Below are positions 12,863-25,590 of a DNA stretch of 64,000 nucleotides, one piece after another. Made by a program: the position numbers and the translations under genes. The stretch comes from Collybiopsis luxurians FD-317 M1. Its lineage: Eukaryota > Basidiomycota > Agaricomycetes > Agaricales > Omphalotaceae. How positions within the stretch are numbered: the first letter of the stretch is position 1; each line of letters starts with the position of its first letter. Under the pieces are notes generated by a model. The model had not been told where the DNA came from, did not search any database, and saw only the letters and a program-made list of their open reading frames with translations. Location: assembly GCA_000827265.1 (NCBI GenBank), contig KN834756.1, forward strand, positions 902,385-966,384, written 5' to 3'.

Positions 12863-13439
12863 CCTTTAGCCAATTCTCAGGTTTCACTCATGAAATACTG
12901 ATGAGAACTGCGGATCAGCTCAAACTGGGCCCCATAAATGTAATTTCAAAATGCTCATCCACTGGGTGAATAGATTAATACCCTGTCTCTTTTGAAGACA
13001 TGCACATCAGTTCCCTCCATCATTTGGCATACCCTTGGAAGTTCCATACACTATCATTAGGCCAAGTAATTTAAGTCAAATTTGAGCTGGAAGTGCCTTC
13101 TTAGCCACAGCAACACTACTCCTGCCTGTGAACAAACCATAGTCCATCCACTTTGCCATCCTCTGATTAGATTTTTCCATGGTGTAACCAAGAGCTTCTG
13201 CCTGTGTCTTGCATCTTTTCCCATTAAATTTTGTTCAAATTCTATTGCATCAGAAAAAATCCCCTTGGCCCAGGTATCTGAAGATATACCTCAGGAATTT
13301 AGGTATATCCTAAGTGGTCTGAGGTAGCTGAGGTGACCGAGACAGCCAAGGTCACCCAGTAATTCTCCTGCATTGTAGGAAACTTGAGATCATCCCTGGG
13401 TGTCCCTGGGGGCTCTGGAAATAATTCTGAAGTACCCCT
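12863..13439. other. non-coding stretch with NACHT-WD40 3' flank fragment
   Basis: 13125-13235 closely matches the sequence just downstream of gene 5 (31612-31740) and in part that of gene 4 (about 46455-46510). A NACHT-WD40 3' flank therefore once sat here or was moved here. The rest is unrecognised. Confidence 0.55.
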
Positions 13440-13940
13440 GGATTATAATGATAGACCGGAGCGAGGTCATTGTGAGCTGTTGATCGCGGAAGATCTATAG
13501 AGGTATGAGATCATTTTTTCATAGAAAATTGAATGGTAGAGAGCCACAATACAGTGAGAGTCTGATCGTGGATATCCAAATACTGCCCTCGAAGCCCACT
13601 GAATTAGACACACTTTGGGGGCAGTCTCCAGCTATATCTCCACATCCAAAGCCCTTCCCGACCGGTCATGAAAAACGCTCACCTTGTACACCTGCTGTTC
13701 TTGATTATCAATTATCGGTTCTTTGGCTTATGGAAATCTGACTGGATGACCGGCCTGCCCCTACCTAGGGCATCTTCGCGATGTGATTGAGTACCATGGG
13801 TTACAAGCTGTGTGACCTCCAGGCATATTGTGCAGCACGGCGATCCCCGACTCTGACCAAAGGGAAGGGAGGGCTTTGTATGCAGCGATCGGCCACGATC
13901 TCCCCAAATCTGGCCCCAATAGGCAGGAGTTTCTCACAAT
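13440..13940 (+). repeat. repeat unit R fragment, copy 2
   Basis: The frame at 13505-13741 reads MRSFFHRKLNGREPQYSES, matching the minus-strand reading of 5191-5496 (MRSVFHRKLCGGEPEYDES). No long intact gene. Sequence after 13830 (CCCCGACTCTGACCAAAGG) recurs near 14753. Confidence 0.65.
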
Positions 13941-16039
13941 ACATTGATGAGATTCAAATTGAGGTCATGTGATAAACCTCCGATTTCTTAACTAACACAG
14001 TTGACGCTTCAGCACTTAACCTGAATTTCATTGACAAAATTTTGTTGATGGCTTCTTCACATAATGAGCCATCTGATATACTTTTACTGGCATTCTCATA
14101 TATCATGTACAGTAGAGTTTAAAACTTCTATCTTTTCCAGATGCTACTCAGTGTGAGATGCTTGGAAGATTTGAATTGGGTACTATTCTCACAGGAGGCA
14201 GCTGCCCAAGAGGGGCCAGAGATTCAGATCTTGGATATGATTCTCACGAGACCCCTTCCCCCTCATTTAAGGAAGGAGTCCAGATCGGCACCATTGGCAA
14301 GTCAATTGCATGCACATACCAGGGCCCAAACTGGCTCTTGTAGTGACTCTAATGTGTAATACAATTTACTATTATGGTTGATTAGATTACAGCTTGTGCT
14401 TGCAAGCAATTGTGACTGTATTTCCTATCTGATACTCCCAGAATCTCAAAGTGAAGCAAACTTCAATGTTATTGGATAGTCTCTACCTAAAATTTGACTT
14501 TGTGTCCATTTCACTATGTTGCAGGCTGCCATGACTGTTCAGTGCAACAGGATGGGCAGCTAGGCAGCAACAACATTTTCCTCAGCTACTACTCAGCTAG
14601 TTGCCATCACAGAATCTTCTGGACTGCAGCCTTTCACATGGCAACATAGTGTATCCCCAATCTGAATCTCTGGCTCCTCTTGCAGCCGCCACCAATAAGG
14701 AAATAATTCAAATAGCTGCAAACATACAGCATTTCTGGCAAGCATTGCTTTCCCCGACTCTGACTGAAGGGAAGGGAGGGTCTTGTTCCCTGTGATTGGA
14801 AAATATGCATCCAACCTTCTGCATTAGGAAACAAATCAAATTAATTAATAATCACTTGGTAACAAGCTGGGATGCTGCATGCAGAGTGATGCCCGAATCA
14901 CTCAGGTCAATCCTTAACAGTACAACTAGAGACAGCTTGAGGAGGCTTTGCATGGACAAGGGATAAAGTGGGTTGGGACCAAAAATTGCTTGTTGGCCCA
15001 GTGCCATTGTGCAGGTGGCAAGACAACTGAGAGGGAGCAGTTGCCAAATAGAATTATCCAGATAGTAGAGTCTCAGGGGAGCTGCAAAGCTGGGCAGATG
15101 CTCAGCAGAGCCGGGATGCAGAGTGATCCATTCACATGCCCAACCAACCCTAAGCCACTGGTGGCAGTCCATGAGCAAAAACAACAAAGCTCTACGGAAC
15201 AAGGGCTGGACCACTAAGGTATAAGATACAACAATACAAAATATCTGGACTATTAAGTAGATATACATTGTATGGATCTGGATGGATTCTGAAGACCAAA
15301 GGTGCAACCACAACCGTGATGAGTCGGGGATTGCCGCTCCGGCAGTGCTAAGGATGGGTTACCATTCGACTGGCATGGAACGACCTAGCGTGTGGGGATG
15401 ATGAAGGAGACTCTCAGCGCTCGGAATCTCCTCGGCCCAATTGGCCTCCTTCATTCCGAGTCAAGGCAGCCAGCCTTGACAGAGGATAAGACAAGAGACA
15501 GCAGACGGAATTGCTTGGGCGTCCGATTAGGCGCCCTCACTGATCTCTTTCCAAACTCCCACTGCCGCACTGAGCAGCTCGCGTTGAAGTGGGCAGAGCC
15601 CACCTCGAGTGAGCTAAACACGAATGAACATGGATGCATAAAGCTGAAATCTAGTGACATGTGTAACAACAACTATATAGCTGCGGCGACTCGGCCCGAA
15701 CCCCCACTCCAGCGTATATCGCGTCTCTATTTGTCACCCACCCGCCCACACCTATAGTCAGCATTCAGTTCATAACTGTTCATTCCAGACTTGGTAAACC
15801 CTGTGCGGAGCCAAGCTCCAGCCAAACACTCGGAAACTGAGATTAGACTCTCGCAATCCTTCCGTTCATTCCGTTGGATTCCTCATAGCCGGATCGACCT
15901 ATCTTATCATTCTGTGTTGAAATTTTCATCAAAACTAGCCGGCAAAGTCCTCAAAAATCCAATATCTTGCTCCCTCGTCCTGGGGTTACATGGACTCACA
16001 GTACCAACCGGTCTGAAGGATCTGGTAAATAACAAAATC
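13941..16039. other. intergenic stretch, no recognisable gene
   Basis: Fragments only. 14750-14790 repeats the 13850 segment. 15300-15800 is richer in GC and CpG than its surroundings and carries a 121-codon plus frame at 15392-15757 with no family resemblance that I recognise. No rRNA or tRNA structure seen. Confidence 0.5.
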
Positions 16040-17010
16040 CTGCGTATTCAATGCATAATGTTGCTTACTCTTTATTTGAGGACTGATGTCTGCTCTAGTT
16101 TGAGAGAAGTTTAACAATGCAATTCGAAGCTCCCCTTCTGGAATGGTACCTCCATTTGTTCTTGAATCAAGTGCTGAAAGGCCAAGAGCTCAATATCTAC
16201 ATCTGAATTTCGAGGTGATCGTGATATTGAGATTTCTTTCGTTTGAACACCTAACTTACTAGTTGTTTCCATCGAATAGATCATTGATTGGTGCCGGTAA
16301 AGTTTATTTAAGAGGTTGTGGTCTCACAAAGAATGAGAAGCGGTCGCGGAAGAATAACATGAAGGGTTTGGAAGGAATCAGGTATACTTGTATGGTGAAC
16401 GTGAGTCTGAGTCTGCGGCGTGCGGAGGATAGCTGATTCATTATTAAATTGTACCTCTGTTTGTTCTTGAATGAACTGTAGAATGGTCAAGAGCTCCATA
16501 TTTACATCTGGCCTTCGAGGTAATCGTGATATAGGGACTTCCTTCGTCCGAGGATCTAACTTACTAGCATTTTCCGTCGAATAGATCATCGAACCATGGT
16601 GCTCGATTGGTGCCTCACAAGTTGATTTAAGAGGCTGTGGTCCATAAAGAGCGAAAAGCAGTTACGAAAGAGTAACGCAAAGGATCTGGAGGGAATCAGA
16701 TATACTTGTATGGTTAATGTAAGTCTACAGCGTGCGGATGGTAGCGGGTTTATCGCTGAGTTTTGCTTCCCTTTGTACATGGTAGGACTACAGGAAAACT
16801 TTGCGATATTAGTCTTCACATAGCTCGACAAGAAGCACTTGAATCTGGAGCCTCCAGTTTCTTCAAAGCTTTCTGGATCTGTGACTTCTGGGTGCAAAGT
16901 GTACGACACTCCATTACGTTGTACCAAATTCGAACCAATGTAATACATATTTCATATGTACCAGACTGACAATTTCTTGTATTCGTACAGCAACCAAAAA
17001 GATATCGCAT
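16040..17010. repeat. repeat S: tandem about 300-bp duplication plus tail
   Basis: 16140-16440 and 16450-16745 are diverged tandem copies; both contain TTTGTTCTTGAAT and GATCATTGATTGG/GATCATCGAACC type segments. A third single copy lies at about 39115-39410. The flanks 16057-16130 and 16750-17010 also match 39020-39090 and 39415-39660. The minus-strand frame (16586-16948) includes IPSRSFALLFRNCFSLF, mirrored as IPSKSFALFFRDCFLLI at 39210-39470, hinting at an old coding exon of unknown function. Confidence 0.65.
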
Positions 17011-17274
17011 CTTGCTAACCGCAGTCGCAGTGTGTTTATAAAGCCCTAGCTATCCCAATACGTGATACTCATCTGCCCCAGTATGCTCAAGCCTCCCCGC
17101 AGTCAGAGCCGCACCCCTAATGAGCAACTTATCCAGCATTTCCGCTCTCGCAAGTTTCATCTTTGAAACATCCTTATCTCTTGCCTTTCGCATTCCATAC
17201 AAAAGCGCAAGCTAGGATAGGAAGAACATCGGGGAAATGGTCATTAGGACAGAGGCTTGCTTGATCATTGGGAG

Positions 17275-17544
17275 TCATGGGCTGGGGTTTATGGGGATGG
17301 ATGGGGTGGATGAAAGGATGTAGGAGTGGGGAGAAGAAGGAACTGTAAAAGACGGGTGAGGCTGTTTACAGACGGTATCTTTTTTGGTCATACTAAACGA
17401 TGCAATGTCTGAACTTGCATGACCCTGATCGATGCGCCATGAGACCGAGACGACAGAATTAGTTGGCAAGAGAAGCGCCTGTGAGGTAAGGCTCAGGTGA
17501 GCCACCAGAATTAGTAAGAAGATGCCTGAAGTGACGAGATGCAT
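17275..17544 (-). CDS. putative secreted protein, N-terminal part
   Basis: The frame starts at Met 17544 with a signal-peptide-like stretch (MHLVTSGIFLLILVAHLSL). It continues PTNSVVSVSWRIDQGHASSD, which resembles the first beta strands of fungal secreted Ser/Thr-rich or Kre9/KNH-type domains (typically a P-T-x-V-SWxx-GDP pattern). A GT-AG intron between about 17375 and 17345 is possible, after which the frame is Ser/Pro-rich. Downstream exons are not evident. It could be a truncated gene; the family assignment is tentative. Confidence 0.35.
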   Translation of the reverse strand: MHLVTSGIFLLILVAHLSLTSQALLLPTNSVVSVSWRIDQGHASSDIASFSMTKKDTVCKQPHPSFTVPSSPHSYILSSTPSIPINPSP

Positions 17545-17568
17545 ACTGTAACAGTACCAGTACCGCAT

Positions 17569-18418
17569 ACAGTCCCCGAGGTGCTCAAAACTAGTCCTTC
17601 GATCTCATTAAAAGAAATTCGCATTGAAGTCATGATTCTTCCTGTTACCCGGTACCATGTAAAGTATCGTATTCAGGTTCATCTGGCAATGCTGTTCTTC
17701 AGTCTTTCGGTCAATCCCCTTCAGGTCAAAGGCATGTTTCTGAATGTCTAGATCCCGTTGGTCCATATGCTCCACTAATGCAGCAGACTTTTCGGAGAGT
17801 AACTGTGGTGCAACTGTGAACAAGTTCATTCCAGAAATCTTGAATCGAGGATCGGCGAGAATATGCGCTACAAGTAGTAGATGGACCCTTCAAGATGAGC
17901 CTAGAACAACAAGCCAATCCTTCCCCTTCAACCGGTGGACTGCACGCAACCGGGCCTGTCATCATTCATGACACACGCATTCCTTCCAAGTAATCTTCAT
18001 ATTCATTGCTAGCAGACCAGCACAGAGAAAGTTTAATGTCGTATCAGCCCACAGTCCATCCTACATTATCTTTATTCCATTTTGGGACTTGCACCGAATG
18101 ATCATCAGCAAGTGAGCGGGAAAAAAAAAAGACTAGGACATGGAGTGGAAATGAGGGTGGAGTTGGGGTGGAAGGAGAAGTATTCATTCTGACTTTCAAA
18201 GCTGCCGCAGACAAATGAACATCTGACAGGTCAGGCAGCTTGGAAAGGTACACAGCTCGGCTGGCAACTCAGCATGTGCACGTTTAACAAGGCACAACGG
18301 ATGACATTGATGCATCAGGAAATCAAAACCGAGTTCAGTAATATTTTATTACGGTCCCCACGGTGTTGACAGGTTATATTGGCGGAACATCGCAGTATGC
18401 CGTCAATACAGTTGACAG
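17569..18418. other. upstream region of NACHT-WD40 gene 2, no recognisable gene
   Basis: Contains overlapping short frames on both strands (17608-17829 minus is helical and charged) without family resemblance. The last about 100 bp leads into the gene 2 core promoter. Confidence 0.45.
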
Positions 18419-18427
18419 TATATAAAG
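18419..18427 (+). promoter_or_regulatory. TATA box of NACHT-WD40 gene 2
   Basis: TATATAAAG, 57 bp before the ATG at 18484, inside a GTTGACAGTATATAAAG context that parallels the gene 4 promoter (GTTGGCAGTATATAAAG). Confidence 0.7.
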
Positions 18428-18483
18428 AACGCCCACCTGCAAATAACCGCCAGTTGCCATTACACACCCTGTCAGATAGCATA

Positions 18484-21400
18484 ATGCGACGCTTCTTCAA
18501 AAGAAACAATGCCAGACGTAAGAATCCTGACCTTGTTGTACCCGGTCCTGCAACTCCCAGCACTGGTGCGGATACATCATTATAGGTTTTGCGCAGTTTG
18601 AATTTACCCGTTTTCTAGGGGCTCCAGCTCAACAAGCACAAAACACTTCCGGGGATCACCACGATGGGTAAGTCATTCCATGTACAGGGTTCATATACCA
18701 AATGTGACTTGCTGATTAGGAGTATTCATCCTAATAGAAATGTTCAGCCCCTTAACAGGTATGACGCAATGAGAGGGTTCAGTAATGGTCCATAGGTTAT
18801 TAATCTTGTACAAATTTGAAAGCATTCTGTCAAATGCATCGCATTTTACAATGAATCATCCCAATATCAATGCAGCTGGAAGAGATATAAATACGACTTG
18901 TGAGTGAACAACCATATCAAAATTTTCTTTATACCAATGCTACTAGATCTTGTTTCTGGAGCTGCCGATGAGCCCTGGTTAAAGATGTCTTATGCACCAC
19001 AGGCGTTCTTTGATACAGACATGGGTATTCAAAATTCCCGCAAATTCTGTAGCCCAGGCACCAGAGTCGAGATTCTAGCAACTATTGCCAATTGGGCAAT
19101 GTCATTGACACCTGACAGTCCATCTGGATACTGGATATCAGGCATGGCAGGCACAGGCAAAAGCACCATTGCTATGTCTACATGCCAGAAACTAAAGGGG
19201 AAAGGAGTTCTTGCCGGGTCCTTCTTTTGCTCCAGGCAGATTCCAGAATGCCGAGAATATAGATTGATCATCCCGACTCTATGTCGTCAACTGGCCAAGT
19301 TCTCTAAACCATTTGCTGATGCACTTAACACTGTTTTAGCCCAAGATCCTGATCTTGCCCAAAAAAAGCCAGATGAGCAGCTGGAGTATCTGTTAATCAA
19401 ACCATGGAAGGCAGTTTCAGATATGTTTGAGATGCAACAATGTGTTCCAATCTTTGTATTGGATGCATTAGATGAGTGCCAGGGTATTTCCAATGTACTG
19501 GAGCCTTTGATACATGCTATCCAGGGCAGTCAACTCAAGGGCTTGAAGCTTCTTTTTACAAGTCGCCCAGAGCAGGATATTAATGAAAAGCTGCGGAGAA
19601 CAGTTTCAAATTTGCAAACATTTTCTGCAGTGAAGGAGTTTATTCTTCACCAGGTGGAGGAGAGTTTTGTCCAGGCAGATATTCAGACATATATTGAACA
19701 GGAGCTGAAGAAGATAAATCCCACAGGGCAGCAAGTGCAATCCCTTACCAGTCTCTCTGGTAAACTCTTCATCTATGCTGCCACAGTAGTAAATTTTGTA
19801 AAAGGTAATGGGGAGCCCATAACAAGACAAAGAAAGAGGCTTGAAGAATCTCTGAACCAGAGTAACAGAAGTGAAGATTTGGAAGCCTTGTATACTAGCA
19901 TTGTGGAAAGAGCAATTCTTGGGAATCACAAATCAGGCAGCGAGATAAGAGAAGATTTGGGAATTATTCACACAATCATCTCCTTGGAAAAACCTTTGTC
20001 ATGCAATGCCATTGCACAACTCATGGGCTTAGAAGTAGATATTGTCCAAGGTCTTATAGGCAAACTCCAGGCAGTGTTGTTTATCTCGAAGGAAATGATG
20101 CAGTTTTTGCCTTTCATACTTCATTTCCTGACTTTATGGAACAATACTTGCCTATACCTGAGCTGGCTTATGATGCAGGCATTTGCCATTACAATTTGAG
20201 TATCTGTTGCTTTCGCGTATTGGGCAGACTTCACTTCAACATGTGTGGGCTCCCATCGTCATTCTTACCAGATGCAGAAGTAGAAGGGATTAATGAACTT
20301 ATCAAGGAAGCAATTGGGGAAACCCTACAATATTCTTGCCAGTTTTATATCTTTCACTTCCTTAACTGTAAATGGAAAGAAGATGTAATCATTTCAAAGT
20401 TAGAGCAATTTTTGAAAGAAAAAGGAATTTATTGGGTGGAAGCCATGAGCTTGCTCAAAAAATTGCAGATATGTGGAGAAATTATACAGCAGGCAACAAA
20501 TGTAGGTCAAAACTGAGATATATACTGGTATAGAATGTTTACTAACAGAAATTTTATAGACATTTATTCACCACCAAACATCGAGCTCTGTTTTGGAAAT
20601 GCTTTTGAAAATGCTTTTGAACCTTCGTGATTTGGTTATAAACTTTCAGAACAGTGGGGCACAGGGCATGACTCCTCATTTGTACATTAGTATTCTCCCA
20701 TTCTGGCAAAGCAAATTTGACTGGAAACCAACTCTTCAAAATGTAGTCAGGATTGAAAATAGATCATCAGTGACACAGATTGCTGAAATGAAAATCATTT
20801 CCACAAAATCATTAGTTGAAAGTGTGGCATTCTCACCCAGTGGAATGAAAATTGTGTCAAGCTCATATGATGATGGAACAGTGCAAATTTGGAGTACCAT
20901 CACAGGTGCTCAATTGGGTGATTCTCTCCATGGTCATCAACATTGTGTATCATCAGTGGCATTTTCTGCTAATGGAACCAGAATTGTATCAGGCTCTTAA
21001 GATAAAACAGTGAGACTTTGGGATGCCATTACAGGTGCTCAGTTGGGTAAGCCTCTACAGGGCCATAAACAATATGTAACATCAGTGGCTTTTTCTCCTG
21101 ATGGGACCAGAATTGTGTCTGGCTCTTTTGATAGAACATTGAGAATTTGGGATGCCACTACTGGTGTGCAGTTGAATGATGCTTTACAGGGTCATGAAAA
21201 TTGTATAAGATCGGTGGCCTTTTCACCTGATGGAGCCAGAATTGTGTCAGGCTCTGATGATAAAACAGTGAGAATATGGGATGACACTACCAGTGTTCAG
21301 TTGTTTGATTCTTTTCAGGGCCATACCGGTTCTGTAACATCAGTAGCTTTTTCTCCTAATGGGACCAGAATTGTGTCAGGCTCAGTTGATACAACAGTGA

Positions 21401-23083
21401 GAATTTGGGATGCTACTACAGGTGCCCAGTGGGGTGCTTCTCTGCTGGGCCACTATCTTTCTGTGAGATCAGTTGCTTATTCTCCAGATGGAACCAGAAT
21501 TGTGTCAGGCTCTCTTGACAGGACAGTGAGAATATGGGATGCTGCCATGGGTGCTCAGTTGGGTGATCCTCTGAAGGGTCATGAAAATTCTGTAATATCA
21601 GTGGCTTTTTCTCCTGATGGAACACAGATTGTATCAGGCTCTTATGATAAAACAGTGAGAATTTGGGATGCCACTACAGGTGCTCAGTTGCACCAAGCTC
21701 TGCCAGGTCATGAAAATGCTGTAAGATCAGTTGCTTATTCTCCAGATGAAACCAGAATTGTATCAGGCTCAGTTGATGGCATGGTCAGAATTTGGAATGC
21801 CACTACAGGTGCTCAGGTTGGTGATCCTATGCAGGGCCACAATGGTTCTGTTACTTCAGTTGCCTTTTCTCCTGATGGAATGAGAATTGTGTCAAGTGCT
21901 GAAGACAGAACAGTGAGAATTTGGGATGCTACTACAGGTGCTCAATTGAATTCTCATCGTTGGGTCCATGAAAACTCAGTAAGATCAGTGGCTTACTCTC
22001 CTGATGGAAACAGAGTTGTGTCAGGTTCTGTTGATAGAGCAGTGCTCATTTGGGATGTTCAGAAAGATGACATAATATCAACAGTCTCTCCTGATGGAAC
22101 CACAACCTTTGCATCAGGCTCTAATGAGAAGGCTGATGCCTCTGGACAGTATCACATGCCTTGGCATCGTATGAGGGGCCACACTGATTATGTAGCATCA
22201 GTGGATTTTTCACCTGATGGATCCACAATTGTGTCAGGCTCTTATGATAAAACAGTGAGAATTTGGGATGCTACTACAGGTGCTCAGTTGAGTGATCCTC
22301 TGCAGGGCCATACAGATCATGTTACATCTGTGTCATTTTCTCCTGATGGAGCTAGAGTTGTGTCAGGCTCTGATGATAGAACAATGAGAATTTGGGATGC
22401 CGCTACAGGTTTCCAGTTGAATGATTCTTTGCAGGGCCATAATAGTTCTGTCACATCAGTGGCTTTTTCTCCTGATGGAATCAGAATTGTGTCAGGCTCT
22501 GATGACAGAACAGTCAGAATTTGGGATTCCACTACAGGTGCTCAGTTGGGTGATGCACTGCATGGCCATGAAGACTCTGTAAGATCAGTCACTTTTTCAC
22601 CTGATGGGACCAAAATTGTGTCAGGCTCTCTTGATGGGACAGTAAGAATTTGGGATGCTACTATGGGTGAGCAAGTAAGTTCTGCATCAGTTTCTTCTTA
22701 TCAAGCCAGCACTGTGTCATCCCTAACTAATGATCTTCAGCTTTGGAATCCCAGTCCAAAATTCCAGCTCAGGAATTCAATCAAGGGTAAGAATCGTTCA
22801 GTAAATTTCAATGGTAAGTTATTGTCCTCTTTAATCTCTTTCTTATCAGTACATTTACTCCCCCTTAGATCACCAAAACTGGTTGGTAAATGCTGGTGGA
22901 TGGATCAAGTTCCCTGGCATCCCCTACCCTATTGTCTGGGTCCCTCCCCACTTCCGCCATATTCTATGGACGCCCCATACCACTACCATCATCTCGAAGA
23001 ATGGATACACAAAACTGTCATTTTCCAATTGTGTGTATGGTAACAGATGGGCAACTTGCATCAATGACTGTGCAGCCGATTAG
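18484..23083 (+). pseudogene. NACHT-WD40 STAND protein, gene 2 (frameshift plus nonsense)
   Basis: Exon 1 (MRRFFKRNNARRKN) and the small following exons parallel gene 4. The NACHT domain starts after the acceptor near 18950 and carries [16 protein letters not shown], Walker A GMAGTGKS (about 19140-19165) and Walker B IFVLDALDECQ. Compared with gene 4, one base is missing near 20086-20090 (TTATCTCGAAGG versus TTATCTCTGAGG), shifting the frame. The continuing frame (AVFAFHTSFPDFMEQYLP) reaches the conserved intron at 20502-20559. About 14 WD40 repeats follow. TAT to TAA at 20998-21000 interrupts the second. A degenerate linker near 22060-22170 splits the array into about 10 plus 4 repeats. The C-terminal exon after the intron (about 22815-22868) encodes GGWIKFPGIPYPIVWVPP, as in genes 4 and 5. 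Confidence 0.85.
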
Positions 23084-23949
23084 AATGTTTTGTCTAAGTA
23101 GTAGCTTGTATATTTTGTAGCCAATTTATCTCCTTGAGTGATAAGTCTCATTTTCGCTGTCTTTTTACTGTCCTACAACCTGAGGGGTAGATCACCAAGG
23201 AAACTCCCCTCCTTTGTGGTAGAATAACAAATAATATACCAGGGATTTATATTCAACTAGCATTGACCAGAATGGACTGCTACATCTTTAAATCGGAATT
23301 GCTTATATGTCGTTGCCATGATACAATGACTATTGATATACCAAATCAATAGCTCCGAAGCTCGAACATGAGCATTGCACATTACTCAATACATTCCAGC
23401 TATCAAGTATAAAATTTCTTGCAATTTTCTATACCGCAGACAAGAAATGTGACCTCATTTATCTTTAAGTTCCCACCATCCCCATTGTAGGACTTAGACT
23501 CTCTCTTGCTTTCAAAGTTTAGTAGGTAGGATGCCATCCAATATTACTTTAACTTCTGTGAACACCATCAGGAGTAAAAATATAAGGTGAGTCTCAATTG
23601 AACCATGACTTATGCAAAGCCAAAAATTTGGTATAATCTCTGTATCTCACGAGATTTCTTATTTTCATTGGCAAAATTACATATGTAAGACCTGCAGGAA
23701 AGGCAACATACTATACCTATTGAAACTTAGACATTCTGGAGTTCTGGCTCAGATGGGGTGGTATCCCTAGAGTTGGATATGTCTTCTGAGCTGGTTGCAA
23801 TAGTTGCAAATCAACAGGACATACCTTCCTCTGCCCACTCTGAATTGTACAACACTGGCTGTAGCTGTCACATATCTCCCTATTGTTACGACTTCACTGA
23901 TTTCAAAATTATTCCTCCCAAGTCATTCTGAGTGGCTGATAAACAGAAG
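23084..23949. other. 3' flank of gene 2, no recognisable gene
   Basis: 23160-23200 (CTACAACCTGAGGGG) resembles the 3' flank of gene 5 near 31763. 23400-23650 is the inverted partner of 10320-10580. Otherwise no structure recognised. Confidence 0.5.
23400..23650 (-). repeat. dispersed repeat, inverted partner of 10320-10580
   Basis: The reverse complement aligns with 10320-10580 over most of its length. It contains no open frame. Confidence 0.6.
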
Positions 23950-24640
23950 TTCAGTGCCACTGGAATGGGATCAATCACCATTGACATGCTTTGGGGGCTT
24001 TGGACATGGAGATAAGGCTAGAGATCATCCCAAAAGTGTGTCTGATTCAGTTAGTTTCGAGGGCGGGCTTTGGACATGCACAATTGGACTTTCATCATAT
24101 TCTGGCTCTCTACCTTCCAGTTTTCTATGGAATACAGATCTCATACCTCTATAGGTTCTCCATGATCAACACAGAATGATCTCACTCAGGTCTATCCACT
24201 CCAAAAGTATCGATAAATCTCAACTCGAATAGCAACATGACTATGCCCAGTCAGACTTGACCCTACGAATATCTTTCTGTCTTTGAACATGGCCAATATC
24301 GTAGCCGTAGCTAACAACATACTACAAGACGATAGCCAACGATTCCTCGCAAAAAGTCGAACAGCTTGGCATGCAGCGTGAAGTGTGAAGCAACTGCCGT
24401 TGACCTCAAAGATTTCCCAGATCTGGACTCAGAAGGTGAGCCAGGGGACGAAGAGGGTTATATGAACAATGAGGGGGATAGTGATGACCAGGATTCTGAT
24501 AATCATAAGAAGGTATGTATTATCCCTGATTCTGTGCGATTTCTGTTTTGTTCTTCTCTTTTTGCAATTTTTTTCTGGTGTCTTCTTTGGGCAATATTCC
24601 CACACGCCGCACTGATGTCCCAAACGGCAACCAAGCCATC
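23950..24640. repeat. repeat unit R, copy 3
   Basis: 23950-24270 matches 5330-5590. 24366-24513 holds the best preserved acidic exon of the unit: DLDSEGEPGDEEGYMNNEGD, followed by an A/G-rich end and the GTATGT donor. The downstream exon is not recognisable in this copy. Confidence 0.65.
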
Positions 24641-24789
24641 CGCCACATCAAACTTTGTTGTCCTTTCTTTCTTCCGTCCCATGCTTCACGATACACCTGG
24701 CCAACGCATATGATCCACCTACTACCTATGTAACATGATTCATAACCAATAGTACTCGATTACCTCTTGAAGATACCCTAGCCAGTGTT

Positions 24790-25590
24790 AGAGCCCCCAG
24801 GCCCAGTCAGGTTTCCTTGAGTCAAAAGAATCGATAATCTATTATCAGTGTATGAGATGAGCCTTTTTCATGACCTGCCAGAAAGTTTTTGGCATTTTGG
24901 GCATAGAGATAAAGCTGGAGAATGCTCTGAAACGCTGTTGTTTTGATATGCACGATTGGACTGTAATGAGTCTTATCCTATTCTGGCTCTCCATTGTACA
25001 CTTTACTACAGAATATACTCACAATCTCTTCCCCCTATAGGTCTCCCAAGACCAATGACCTTGCTAGGGGTAGCAGCTTCAAAAACATTGACAAGTCCAA
25101 ATTTAAATAGCAATCCGACTATGCCCAGTTAATGCTAGTCAATCCTGATTCCATGAATGTCCCTCTTCAAACCCGACCAATATCCTAGTCATAGCTGATG
25201 ACCTACTCAAAATGATGGTTAAAAGTTTTTACCAAAGTTGAACTGCCTGTCGAGCGGTATGACGCAGTTGCCGATCTTATAGATTACCCAGATCTTGATT
25301 CCAAGGATGAGCTGCCAGAAAACGACAAGGATTATATGGTCTACGAGGAAGTTAATAATGACGGATGGTGACAAGAAGCTATATTGTGTCATTATCGCTT
25401 TTGTCTGTTTTTCTACTTTTGCTCTTTTCTTTTCTTTTTTTTTTATGTCTATTTTGCTAGTACTGTGTGGCTTTCATGAGGGTGGAGGTCATGCTCGTAG
25501 CGCTGATATATACTTTGCATTCTCTCATTGCAATTCTTGTGTATCACATTTGTTGTCCATTAACTCCTAGCTCTCCAATTCCACCCTTTT
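24790..25590. repeat. repeat unit R, copy 4, abutting truncated NACHT gene 3
   Basis: Matches 28511-28890 closely in its right half (CAAAGTTGAACTGCCTGTCG onward). The homology stops at CAATTCCACCCTT near 25590, exactly where the gene 3 NACHT sequence begins. Confidence 0.7.

Noticed and set aside
15300..15800. GC-rich segment as an rRNA or CpG-island gene
   Set aside because: No conserved rRNA sequence recognised and no coherent protein family in its open frames.
20930..22680. Regular repeats suggesting a CRISPR-like or satellite array
   Set aside because: The 126-bp period encodes WD40 repeats in frame. There are no unique spacers, and the genome is eukaryotic.
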